Assembly (NCBI GenBank): GCA_013141435.1
Contig: JABFQZ010000018.1
Location: 39,910 to 103,909 of the forward strand
DNA length: 64,000 bases
Direction: 5' to 3'
Source: Ferruginibacter sp.
GTDB taxonomy: Bacteria > Bacteroidota > Bacteroidia > Chitinophagales > Chitinophagaceae
The position numbers were made by a program, and so were the translations under genes. Positions 44,603 through 53,233 of this stretch are shown piece after piece. The notes under the pieces were generated by a model. That model was not told the origin of the DNA. It did not search any database and was given only the letters and a program-made list of their open reading frames with translations. Each line of letters starts with the position of its first letter. Position 1 is the stretch's first letter.

Positions 44603-46084
44603 ATGAATCTAACGTTATTGATATTACTGCCTTTGATTACAGCAATAGCCATTTTGCTGGTAAAAAATGCAACACAAGTAAAATGGGTGGCATTGGCTGG
44701 GGCTTCAGCTCAATTCATATTGGCCATTGTATTGTTGTTTGCATTTAACAAAGAAAGGGCCAACGGAAATGTTTCGCAAATGTTATTTGAGTTGCAATAC
44801 AAATGGTTTCCTGCATGGAATATTAGTTTTCATATCGGCATAGATGGCATATCAGTGGCCATGATTTTACTTACTGCATTTGTAGTAGTGGCAGGTGTTT
44901 TGGTTTCTTGGAATATTACCGATAAAACCAAAGAGTTTTATTTCTTGCTTATTTTATTAAGCCTTGGTGCTTATGGTTTTTTCATTTCATTGGATTTGTT
45001 TATCCTTTTCTTCTTTTTAGAAATAGCGGTAATACCAAAATATTTATTGATAGGTATTTGGGGAAGTGGCAAAAAAGAATACGCAGCCAATAAACTTGCT
45101 TTGATGCTCATGGGTGGTTCGGCATTGGTATTGGTAGGTATGCTCGGTTTGTATTTTTCCAGTTCTTTAAAAAGTTTTGATTTAATGGTTTTATCAAAAT
45201 TGCATATTCCAACAGAAGTACAAAAAATTTGTTTTCCATTGTTGTTTGTAGGCTTTGGTGTATTTGGAGCTTTGTTTCCTTTTCATACATGGGTACCCGA
45301 TGGGCATTCATCAGCCCCCACAGCAGGATCTATGTTTTTGGCAGGTATTTCCATGAAGCTTGGCTCCTACGGATGCTTGCGTGTGGCTATCAGTCTTATG
45401 CCTGAGGGCGCCATGCAGTATGCCAATATCATCATAGTACTTTCTTCCATTGCAATATTATACGGCGCCTTTGCCACCATGATGCAAAAGGATTTGAAAT
45501 ACATTAACGCATACTCATCTGTAAGTCATTGCGGTTTGATTTTTCTGGGCCTGGGTATGCTTACCAAAACGGCTATGACGGGGGCAGTAATGCAAATGGT
45601 ATCGCATGGATTAATGACCGCACTTTTCTTTGCTGTAATAGGAATGATTTATGAACGTACACATACCAAGCAAGTAAACGAAATGGGTGGCTTACTAAAA
45701 GTAATGCCGTTTATTACAACAGTTTTATTTATTGCAGGCTTGTGTTCCTTGGGTTTGCCAGGGTTGAGTGGCTTCGTTTCCGAAATGACCATATTTGTAG
45801 GCTCTTGGGAACATACAGATACTTTTCATAGAATAGCAACCATTGCCGCTTGTATGAGCATTGTGGTTACAGCAGTGTATATTTTAAGGGCTATTGGCCA
45901 AACAGCCATGGGCCCTTTAAAAGCAGGTTACGAAAACCTGCAAGATGCAAGGTGGAACGAAAAGTTGGCTGCAATTGTTTTATTAATCGGTATTGTCGCT
46001 ATAGGCTTTGCTCCATTTTGGTTGACAGATTTAATAAACCCTGCTACAGAATTGATCATGCAAAAAATATCAATCATAAAATAA
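44603..46084 (+). CDS. nuoM: NADH-quinone oxidoreductase subunit M
   Basis: 493 residues, antiporter-like pump subunit. Conserved stretches FFFLEIAVIPKYLLIGIWG (Glu), PFHTWVPDGHSSAPTAGSM and LKYINAYSSVSHCGL. It follows nuoL by 20 bases and precedes nuoN by 11. Confidence 0.95.
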   Translation: MNLTLLILLPLITAIAILLVKNATQVKWVALAGASAQFILAIVLLFAFNKERANGNVSQMLFELQYKWFPAWNISFHIGIDGISVAMILLTAFVVVAGVLVSWNITDKTKEFYFLLILLSLGAYGFFISLDLFILFFFLEIAVIPKYLLIGIWGSGKKEYAANKLALMLMGGSALVLVGMLGLYFSSSLKSFDLMVLSKLHIPTEVQKICFPLLFVGFGVFGALFPFHTWVPDGHSSAPTAGSMFLAGISMKLGSYGCLRVAISLMPEGAMQYANIIIVLSSIAILYGAFATMMQKDLKYINAYSSVSHCGLIFLGLGMLTKTAMTGAVMQMVSHGLMTALFFAVIGMIYERTHTKQVNEMGGLLKVMPFITTVLFIAGLCSLGLPGLSGFVSEMTIFVGSWEHTDTFHRIATIAACMSIVVTAVYILRAIGQTAMGPLKAGYENLQDARWNEKLAAIVLLIGIVAIGFAPFWLTDLINPATELIMQKISIIK

Positions 46085-46095
46085 ACGGCTTTTGA

Positions 46096-47493
46096 ATGAA
46101 TGATCTTTTTACTTTAATGAAATCGGAATTGTTGGTTACAGCCATCATCTTTATCCTATTGTTTTTGAAAATAGGTAAGGGGATACAAAATGATAAATTG
46201 CTTACCATCATCCAATTTTTATTGTTACTCAATTTGGTTTTTGGATTTTTCTTTAATGAAGAAGGAAGCTTGTTTGGCGGAATGTTTTATACAAATGCAT
46301 TGATTGTTTTTCAAAAAAATGTATTAAACCTTGGCGTCTTACTTATTTCCATGTTGTTTGCCAATTGGTTTAAAAAGAGCGAACACATGCCAGAATTTTT
46401 TATGCTTATGTTGTCTGCATTGCTGGGCATGTTCTTGATGATTTCCAGTGGTAACTTTTTATTGTTTTATTTATCATTGGAATTGGCAACCATTCCTGTT
46501 GCTGCCATGGTGAATTTCGATTTAGAAAAAAGAATATCATCAGAAGCTGCTATGAAAATGATTTTATCTTCGGCTTTTTCATCTGGTATTTTGTTGTTTG
46601 GCATTTCACTCATTTACGGTATTACAGGTACCATCAGTTTTACAGAAATGCCCGCATTGCTGCACCAGAGCCCCTTGATGATAATCGTATTTGTATTTTT
46701 ATTTGCCGCTTTTGCTTTTAAATTATCAATTGTGCCATTTCATTTATGGACAGCCGATGTGTATGAAGGCGCACCTTTTGCAGCTACATCTTTTTTGTCG
46801 GTTATATCCAAAGGTTCGGTAGCTTTTATTTTTATGGCTACCCTGTACAAAGTTTTTCAACCAATGTTAGGATTGTGGTACAATATGATGATGCTATTAT
46901 CGATTGCTACTATGATAATTGGAAATCTTTTTGCTTTGCGACAACAGAGCATAAAAAGATTTCTCGCTTTTTCTTCAATAGCACAAGTGGGTTTTATATT
47001 GGTAGGTATGAGCAGCAATTCAACATCGGGTACTGCAGCAGTTGTGTATTTTATATTGATTTATACTTTCTCTAATCTTGCAGCATTTGGTGTAGCGGCA
47101 GCAATAGCATATCAAACGGGCAAGGAAAAAATTGATGATTACAAAGGACTGTATCAAACCAATCCATTTTTGAGTTGGGTGATGGCATTGGCTTTATTTT
47201 CACTAGCAGGTATTCCCCCAACTGCAGGTTTTTTTGGAAAATTATTTTTAATTACTTCCGGAGCATCTAAGGCTAATTATTTTTTTATTACAATTGCTGC
47301 ATTAAATATGATTGTGTCTTTATACTATTATTTAAAAGTAGTAAGAGCAATTTTTATGGATAAGAACGAACAAGCTATCGAAAAAATAAACATACACCCA
47401 ACAACTAAATTTGCTTTATTATTATGTGCAGCAGGCGTTATTTTTGTTGGTATATTCAGTTGGATATACGATTACATTCAATCCCTTGCATAG
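46096..47493 (+). CDS. nuoN: NADH-quinone oxidoreductase subunit N
   Basis: 465 residues, third antiporter-like pump subunit, with LFYLSLELATIPVAAMV (Glu), VPFHLWTADVYEGAP (Lys region precedes it) and SIKRFLAFSSIAQVGFI. Last gene of the complex I operon. Confidence 0.95.
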   Translation: MNDLFTLMKSELLVTAIIFILLFLKIGKGIQNDKLLTIIQFLLLLNLVFGFFFNEEGSLFGGMFYTNALIVFQKNVLNLGVLLISMLFANWFKKSEHMPEFFMLMLSALLGMFLMISSGNFLLFYLSLELATIPVAAMVNFDLEKRISSEAAMKMILSSAFSSGILLFGISLIYGITGTISFTEMPALLHQSPLMIIVFVFLFAAFAFKLSIVPFHLWTADVYEGAPFAATSFLSVISKGSVAFIFMATLYKVFQPMLGLWYNMMMLLSIATMIIGNLFALRQQSIKRFLAFSSIAQVGFILVGMSSNSTSGTAAVVYFILIYTFSNLAAFGVAAAIAYQTGKEKIDDYKGLYQTNPFLSWVMALALFSLAGIPPTAGFFGKLFLITSGASKANYFFITIAALNMIVSLYYYLKVVRAIFMDKNEQAIEKINIHPTTKFALLLCAAGVIFVGIFSWIYDYIQSLA

Positions 47494-47536
47494 CCTACTT
47501 ACAACTTAAAACATATAACTTTTAACTCCCAACCCA

Positions 47537-47929
47537 ATGGCCATAAATAAAAATCACGAATTTGAAGAACTAGATGGAGTAAAATGCGCAGTGGTAGAAA
47601 AAAATGTTTCTGCCGCTAGGGTAGCGTTTTTGCAAAAAATATTGGAGCATAATAAATTTACCGTTATAGTTGTTGCATCACCACCGCCAAAGGCAAAACC
47701 TGCAACAGTAGCTACTACCATAGATGATGAAACAGCAGCAGCTGAACCTGCACCCGAATTATTACCAACAGTTGAAACTTTTATTGTAGGTGTTACCGAT
47801 TATACTTTTAACAGTACGAACGCTATTTTTGGAAGAGCTTTACGTACTACCAATGGCCAAGTGGTAACATTAGCATATTGGAATCAGCAAGAAGAAATTT
47901 GTAATGACGAAGTGCCGTATTTCTCTTAA
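47537..47929 (+). CDS. conserved hypothetical protein behind nuoN
   Basis: 130 residues without signal peptide or membrane helix. An N-terminal alpha/beta part (residues 1-55, with VVVASPPPKAK) and a C-terminal part (80-130, TFIVGVTDYTFNSTNAIFGR) are joined by an Ala/Glu/Pro-rich linker (about 56-80). It resembles hypothetical proteins of this phylum, but no function is known. It follows nuoN by 43 bases in the same direction and may be cotranscribed with it. Confidence 0.55.
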   Translation: MAINKNHEFEELDGVKCAVVEKNVSAARVAFLQKILEHNKFTVIVVASPPPKAKPATVATTIDDETAAAEPAPELLPTVETFIVGVTDYTFNSTNAIFGRALRTTNGQVVTLAYWNQQEEICNDEVPYFS

Positions 47930-47988
47930 TAAATTGACCGTATTTCTTAATCAACTATCTACTATAATTGTATAAAATAGAATTGGTA

Positions 47989-48297
47989 TTACCACCTCTC
48001 TTCTTCAACAAAATCCGAATTATTCATTTTATTCTCCTTCCTCGATTTTATTTTTTCTAATTGGCGCTGTATAAATAAGGCTGCAATTATTTTGCTCGCA
48101 TCATCTTTTTTATTTTCGTATAGTAGCTTGTTTAATTTTACTTCATCAATATCTGCTCGGTATAAAATATAAATAAGTTTATTAAAATCATTTAGTATAA
48201 GGTAATTAATACGGTCTGTTAAATACTGAACAAAATTACTTTCGGTAGTTTCTAATTCAAAAGCAGTATTTACAATATGAACAATTTCGTTTTCCAT
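47989..48297 (-). CDS. hypothetical helical protein
   Basis: 102 residues, almost wholly alpha-helical and highly charged, without a membrane segment. No family was recognised. It follows the TIGR02757 gene by three bases on the same strand, so the two are probably cotranscribed and may work together. Confidence 0.5.
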   Translation of the reverse strand: MENEIVHIVNTAFELETTESNFVQYLTDRINYLILNDFNKLIYILYRADIDEVKLNKLLYENKKDDASKIIAALFIQRQLEKIKSRKENKMNNSDFVEEERW

Positions 48298-48300
48298 AGT

Positions 48301-49071
48301 CTAAAATTTTTCTAATACACCTAAAGCAAATAATGCAAAATCGTATTTTGTAGGGTCGTTATTATCAAGCTGTTTCATAACATTAGTAAGCTCTACGGCT
48401 GTTTGCCAATCTGTAGCTTTGCGTTCTATCAATTTAAAATATCTTGCTACTCTTGCTACATGCACATCTAAAGGTACAATTAATTGAGATGGTTTTATTG
48501 TTTTCCAAAGCCCAAAATCAACACCATTTTTATCTTTACGCACCATCCAACGGAGGTACATGCTTAGACGCTTGCAAGTGGCATTTTTAGCTGGCGATGC
48601 TATGTGTTTCATTGTACGTTTTGGTACATTTTCCAACGAAAAAAAATATTGGTAAAATTCATTCAATCCATTTTCTATATTAGCATCAGACTTTTGCATT
48701 CCTTTTGTAAATGCAGTTTCTAACGAAATATTTTTTGTATAATGATGTTTTAAAAACGCTACAAAATACAATACATCAGTAGGGTTAAAAGTGCGATGCT
48801 TAAAATGTAATAATTTTTTTAAATCATTATCGGTGTGCTCTATGCAAAAATGGTGTGGAGCATTATCCATTAATGCCATTAGTTCTCTACTTTTTTTAAT
48901 AATGGTAGTACGATTGCCCCAAGCAAATATAGCAGCAAAAAAACCTGCAATTTCAATATCTTGCTTTTTGGAAAACGAGTGTGGAATGCATATAGGATCA
49001 GCTTCTATAAAAAAAGGTTGATTATATTCATCAACCTTTTTATTTAAGAAATGTATGAGCTTTTTATCCAT
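48301..49071 (-). CDS. TIGR02757 (DUF2400) family protein
   Basis: 256 residues. The stretches FFAAIFAWGNRTTIIKKSR, HFKHRTFNPTDVLYF, CKRLSMYLRWMVRKD and LDVHVARVAR mark the TIGR02757 family, which is related in fold to helix-hairpin-helix DNA glycosylases (inference from the KDxxD-like KNGVDFGLW region). Function unproven. It begins 56 bases after the trans-sulfuration enzyme gene. Confidence 0.85.
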   Translation of the reverse strand: MDKKLIHFLNKKVDEYNQPFFIEADPICIPHSFSKKQDIEIAGFFAAIFAWGNRTTIIKKSRELMALMDNAPHHFCIEHTDNDLKKLLHFKHRTFNPTDVLYFVAFLKHHYTKNISLETAFTKGMQKSDANIENGLNEFYQYFFSLENVPKRTMKHIASPAKNATCKRLSMYLRWMVRKDKNGVDFGLWKTIKPSQLIVPLDVHVARVARYFKLIERKATDWQTAVELTNVMKQLDNNDPTKYDFALFALGVLEKF

Positions 49072-49126
49072 GTAATTATACTACTTAATCCTCTACTTAC
49101 CCCTCATTTGGGAGATTGTAGGGCAT

Positions 49127-50281
49127 TTATCCAATCGCCACCCTTAAATCTTCTACCAAATCTTCGGCATCTTCTATACCTACACTTAGTCTTATTAATC
49201 CATCAGCTAACCCATTGGCTATTCTTTTTTCTCTTGGTATGCTTGCGTGGGTCATACTGGCTGGGTGGTTTATGAGAGATTCTACTCCACCTAAACTTTC
49301 GGCTAGTGCAAATAATTTTGTGGTTGTTAATACTTTTGTAGCTGCTTCTATGCTATCATCTTTTAATGTAAAACTTATCATGCCACCAAAATCTTTCATT
49401 TGCTTTTTTGCAATAGTGTAGCCAACATTGTCTTCAAAACCACACCAATATACTTTTTCTACTTTTACATTATTGCGCAAAAAATTCGCAATTATTTGTC
49501 CGTTTTCGCAATGTTGTTTCATACGTACTGCCAATGTTTTAATACCTCTTAGTACTAAAAAACAATCCATTGGTCCTGGCACGGCACCACAACTTTTTTG
49601 TATAAAATACAATTGCTCTCTCAAACTATCATCGTTCATCATTAATGCTCCTTGTATTACATCGCTATGCCCACCAAGGTATTTTGTAGCACTATGCATT
49701 ACAATATCGGCACCTAAGTTTAATGGGTTTTGAAGATAAGGTGATGCAAATGTATTATCTACACAAAGCCATGCTCCTGCAGCTTTTGATATATGCGATA
49801 CGGCTTCAATATCTGTGATGTTCATTAATGGGTTTGTTGGTGTTTCTATCCAAATTAGTTTTGTATTGGCAGATACAGCTGCCTCTATATTTTTTACATT
49901 TGTGGTATCTACATAAATAAATTTTATGCCATATTTTTCAAATATTTTGGTAAATAAACGGTATGTGCCACCATACATATCATTAGCACAAATAACTTCA
50001 TCGCCAGGGTTTAATAGTTTTATTACAGCATCGGTAGCTGCTACTCCACTACTAAAGGCAAGTCCATATTTTGCGTTTTCTATAATGGCAAAAGCATCTT
50101 CTAATGCCTTACGAGTAGGGTTTTGGCTTCGAGCATATTCGTAGCCTTGATTTACACCTGGTGCAGCTTGTACGTATGTGCTTGTTTGATAAATGGGAGT
50201 CATTATTGCACCTGTACTTGGGTCGGGCACAGTGCCTGCGTGTATAAATTTTGTAGCGGCTTTGTGTGTATTATTACTCAT
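49127..50281 (-). CDS. cystathionine gamma-synthase/lyase family PLP enzyme
   Basis: 384 residues of the Cys/Met metabolism PLP family. The PLP lysine is K200 in HSATKYLGGHSDV; YEYARSQNPTRKALE, SSGVAAT and VDNTFASPY are family marks. It makes cystathionine (or homocysteine) from O-acylhomoserine, or splits cystathionine; synthase and lyase cannot be separated by eye. With metX it could form the methionine route. No leader-peptide attenuator like that of metX is visible upstream. Confidence 0.88.
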   Translation of the reverse strand: MSNNTHKAATKFIHAGTVPDPSTGAIMTPIYQTSTYVQAAPGVNQGYEYARSQNPTRKALEDAFAIIENAKYGLAFSSGVAATDAVIKLLNPGDEVICANDMYGGTYRLFTKIFEKYGIKFIYVDTTNVKNIEAAVSANTKLIWIETPTNPLMNITDIEAVSHISKAAGAWLCVDNTFASPYLQNPLNLGADIVMHSATKYLGGHSDVIQGALMMNDDSLREQLYFIQKSCGAVPGPMDCFLVLRGIKTLAVRMKQHCENGQIIANFLRNNVKVEKVYWCGFEDNVGYTIAKKQMKDFGGMISFTLKDDSIEAATKVLTTTKLFALAESLGGVESLINHPASMTHASIPREKRIANGLADGLIRLSVGIEDAEDLVEDLRVAIG

Positions 50282-50303
50282 TTTATTTTTTATTTTAGTA
50301 GTG

Positions 50304-50311
50304 CAAAATTA
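50304..50311 (-). promoter_or_regulatory. -7 element of the cystathionine synthase/lyase gene
   Basis: TAATTTTG on the minus strand, matching TAnnTTTG, 22 bases before the ATG. No -33 seen. Confidence 0.4.
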
Positions 50312-50473
50312 TAGTTTTTTTACTTTGTTTTCTCTGCGTTATTCTTTGTTTTCTTTTGGGTTTATTTTTTATTATATCATTGATGGCGTTTTTCTTTTCG
50401 ATTAATTCTTTAATATAGTGTTTTTTGCATAATAAATGTTGAGAAAAGATTTACAGTAGAGTAAATAGCCCAG

Positions 50474-50555
50474 ATTGTAGCGAAAATACTTTTTGAGAGC
50501 TTGTCCGCCTATTGGCGAAAACGAAAAAAGATTGTAGTGTAAAGCTGGAAACCAA
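50474..50555. repeat. dispersed intergenic repeat, copy B
   Basis: GATTGTAGCGAAAATACTTT (50474), a 30-base spacer, then AAAAAAGATTGTAGTG (50523 on). Same two conserved blocks in the same order as copies A (23175-23245) and C (58935-58995). The gene-free stretch 50406-50633 holds this repeat and the sodA terminator only. Confidence 0.6.
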
Positions 50556-50585
50556 TGTTGATACATACTTTGCTGTAGATGCTTC

Positions 50586-50622
50586 TAAAAAAAAATACCT
50601 ATCGGATATGATAGGTATTTTA
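50586..50622 (-). terminator. sodA terminator
   Basis: On the minus strand AATACCTATC and GATAGGTATT form a 10-bp stem with a short loop followed by a long T run; it begins 12 bases after the sodA stop. Confidence 0.85.
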
Positions 50623-50633
50623 CTTTGTTGTGT

Positions 50634-51236
50634 TTATGCTTTTTCTAACCTTTCGGCTACTTTATCCCAATTTACTACGTTCCAAAAAGCTTCTAAATAT
50701 GCTGGCCTTTTGTTTTGGTATTTTAAATAGTATGCATGCTCCCACACATCGCAGCCCAGTATTGGTGTGCCTTTAACTTCGGCAATATCCATTAATGGAT
50801 TATCTTGATTTGGGGTAGAGCAAATAACCAACTTACCATCTTGCACTATAAGCCAAGACCAACCACTTCCAAAACGAGTAGTGCCAGCAGCATTAAATTT
50901 TTCTTTGAAAGCATCAAAAGAACCAAAGGCTGCATCAATAGCTTCACTTAATTTACTTGTAGGTTTTGTACCATTATTATTTTTTAGAGAATCCCAAAAA
51001 AATGTATGGTTCCAATGCCCACCTCCATTATTGCGTACTGCAGGGCTTATGCTGCCTGCGTTTGCTACTAATTCTTCTATGCTTTTATTTTCGTTATCGG
51101 TGCCAGCTATTGCTTTATTTACATTATCTACATAGGCTTGGTGGTGCTTATCATGATGTATGTGCATGGTTTCGGTATCTATATGTGGTTCCAATGCGTC
51201 GTATGCATAAGGTAATGGTGCTAATGTAAATGCCAT
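50634..51236 (-). CDS. sodA: superoxide dismutase (Mn/Fe type)
   Basis: 200 residues. The metal ligands are H27 (MHIHHDKHH), H77 (HWNHTFFW), D163 and H167 (DVWEHAYYL). It converts superoxide to oxygen and hydrogen peroxide in the cytoplasm. Whether it uses manganese, iron or both is not certain; GGGHWNH and the DVWEHAYY context are shared by both. Single-gene unit with its own promoter and terminator. Confidence 0.94.
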   Translation of the reverse strand: MAFTLAPLPYAYDALEPHIDTETMHIHHDKHHQAYVDNVNKAIAGTDNENKSIEELVANAGSISPAVRNNGGGHWNHTFFWDSLKNNNGTKPTSKLSEAIDAAFGSFDAFKEKFNAAGTTRFGSGWSWLIVQDGKLVICSTPNQDNPLMDIAEVKGTPILGCDVWEHAYYLKYQNKRPAYLEAFWNVVNWDKVAERLEKA

Positions 51237-51271
51237 GGTATATTTTTTATTTTGGTTATAAAATTGTTATA

Positions 51272-51279
51272 CAAAAGTA
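51272..51279 (-). promoter_or_regulatory. -7 element of sodA
   Basis: TACTTTTG on the minus strand, a perfect TAnnTTTG, 35 bases before the sodA ATG. No clear -33. Confidence 0.45.
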
Positions 51280-51435
51280 ACTTGTTAATAGTGAATTTGT
51301 ATTTTTATTCTAGTAAAATCTGAATTTATATCTTCTTCTAAAAAAAATCATATATTGTGTAATTAATTTTGAGGTTAAGGTAACTTATTTTCAAAGTAAT
51401 ATTTCAATTTAAACTTTTATTAAAACTAAATTAAC

Positions 51436-53151
51436 ATGAGTGAAACAGTAAAAACAGGTCACCCAAAGGGTTTGTGGTATTTATTTGGCACCGAAATGTG
51501 GGAAAGATTTGGCTATTATTTAATGCTTGGTATATTTTCGTTGTATATGTTAGATGGCTGGAACAATGGGGGTATGGGTTTTGCGCCTGCACAAAAATCT
51601 GATATATATGGTACTTATTTAGGATTGGTTTACTTAACTCCTTTTATTGGTGGTTTGTTGGCTGATAGAATATTAGGATACAGAAGATCGATTGTAATAG
51701 GCGGTTTAATGATGTCTGCTGGTTACTTTTTACTTTCCATTCATAGTGTAACAACGTTTTATATTGCATTATTGTTTATCATTTTAGGCAATGGTTTTTT
51801 TAAGCCAAACATTTCTACCCTTGTTGGCAACTTGTATAGCGGAGAAGAGATGAAAGACAAAAAAGATGCTGGTTATAACATCTTTTATATGGGTATTAAT
51901 ATTGGCGCATTTATTTGCAACTTTGTAGCGGCCTATATGCGCATAAATTATGGTTGGGGACATGCATTTGCAGCTGCTGGTGTGGGTATGTTAATAGGTG
52001 TTGTAGTTTTTTTACTTGGCACAAAACACATCAAACATGTAGATGTTGTAAAACCTGTTCAAGCTGGCGATATGTCAACAGGTAAAATATTGGGATTAAC
52101 TGTGTTACCCATGTTTATTTTTGGAGTTATTGGCTATATGATACCAGGCAATTTTTTAGGTTCTGACACTAATGATGCCTTTATCATTGGATGTTTGCCC
52201 GTAATTGGTTTCTTTATTTACCTTGCATTTACCGCTGAAGCTAAAGAGAGTAGAGCTATTAAAGCGTTATTAGCTGTGTTTACTTGTGTAATATTATTTT
52301 TTGCCATCTTTCATCAAAATGGAGATGCGTTAACGGTTTGGGCTGAGGATCATACCGATCGTAGTATGCCTACTTCAGTTTCTACTGTAGCAGATAAAGT
52401 TGGGATGGCTCAAGTAGTAGTAAATAATGATGTAGTATCTGCCGACAAAGTTACCTTTGATTCAGCTATTGCAGACATGCGTGCAAAAGAAAATGCCATG
52501 CCATCAGTTACTGCTGCAGATCTTAAGGCAAAAGGGAATTATGCAAATGAAATTGGCACTTTAGAAAAATCGAGAAGTTATTTTTCAACTTTACCGGGTG
52601 ATCAAGTGCCAGCAAAAGGTACAAATTTAAAATTATATTCTACTGAGTTGTATCAATCTATTAACCCATTTTGGGTGGTAGCATTAACACCTATTATCGT
52701 TGGTATTTTTGGTTGGATGAGAAGAAGAAAACAAGAACCAAGTACACCGACCAAAATATTTTTGGGCTTGGTTATTACTGCACTCTCTGCTTTAGTAATG
52801 GTTGGTGCTGTATTTGCAACAAATGATATGTCTATCAAAGCAAGTTCGTGGTGGTTAATTGCATCATATGGTGTAATTACAATTGGTGAATTGTGTTTAT
52901 CGCCAATGGGCTTATCACTTGTTTCAAAATTATCGCCGCCACGTATTACCGCTTTAATGATGGGTGGGTTTTTCTTAGCCATATCTGTAGGCAATAAATT
53001 ATCGGGGATGCTATCATCTCTGTGGGAATCGATGCCAGCCAAACAAAATTTCTTTTACCTAAACTTTGGTTTGGTAATGGCTGCAGCAGTTGTGCTATTT
53101 TTAATGCTTAAATGGCTAAACGGTGTTATGAAAGAAAATAATGTTCAATAA
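51436..53151 (+). CDS. peptide MFS transporter (POT/PTR2), long form
   Basis: 571 residues, proton-dependent oligopeptide transporter. Family marks: GTEMWERFGYYLMLG (ExxER), a GFFKPNISTLVG motif in the third/fourth helix region, and GYNIFYMGINIGAF. An insert of about 90 polar residues (about 304-395, EDHTDRSMP onwards) sits between two membrane helices and probably faces the periplasm; the neighbouring paralogue lacks it. Imports di- and tripeptides. Confidence 0.9.
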   Translation: MSETVKTGHPKGLWYLFGTEMWERFGYYLMLGIFSLYMLDGWNNGGMGFAPAQKSDIYGTYLGLVYLTPFIGGLLADRILGYRRSIVIGGLMMSAGYFLLSIHSVTTFYIALLFIILGNGFFKPNISTLVGNLYSGEEMKDKKDAGYNIFYMGINIGAFICNFVAAYMRINYGWGHAFAAAGVGMLIGVVVFLLGTKHIKHVDVVKPVQAGDMSTGKILGLTVLPMFIFGVIGYMIPGNFLGSDTNDAFIIGCLPVIGFFIYLAFTAEAKESRAIKALLAVFTCVILFFAIFHQNGDALTVWAEDHTDRSMPTSVSTVADKVGMAQVVVNNDVVSADKVTFDSAIADMRAKENAMPSVTAADLKAKGNYANEIGTLEKSRSYFSTLPGDQVPAKGTNLKLYSTELYQSINPFWVVALTPIIVGIFGWMRRRKQEPSTPTKIFLGLVITALSALVMVGAVFATNDMSIKASSWWLIASYGVITIGELCLSPMGLSLVSKLSPPRITALMMGGFFLAISVGNKLSGMLSSLWESMPAKQNFFYLNFGLVMAAAVVLFLMLKWLNGVMKENNVQ

Positions 53152-53162
53152 AAAATAATTTT

Positions 53163-53193
53163 AAAAACCTCTGGCAATTGTTAGAGGTTTTTT
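53163..53193 (+). terminator. terminator between the two peptide transporter genes
   Basis: AAAAACCTCT and AGAGGTTTTT form a stem with a 10-base loop followed by further T residues. The two transporter genes are thus probably separate transcripts. Confidence 0.82.
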
Positions 53194-53233
53194 TACATTA
53201 AACTATAATGCCATAAACTATTCAATTACAATT

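Noticed and set aside
49072..50405. Methionine riboswitch or attenuator upstream of the cystathionine synthase/lyase gene
   Set aside because: Only a -7 element is visible; no Cys/Met-rich frame, terminator or alternative stems like those of metX.
50512..50730. 72-codon frame on the plus strand near the sodA end
   Set aside because: It spans repeat copy B, the sodA terminator and the antisense of sodA.
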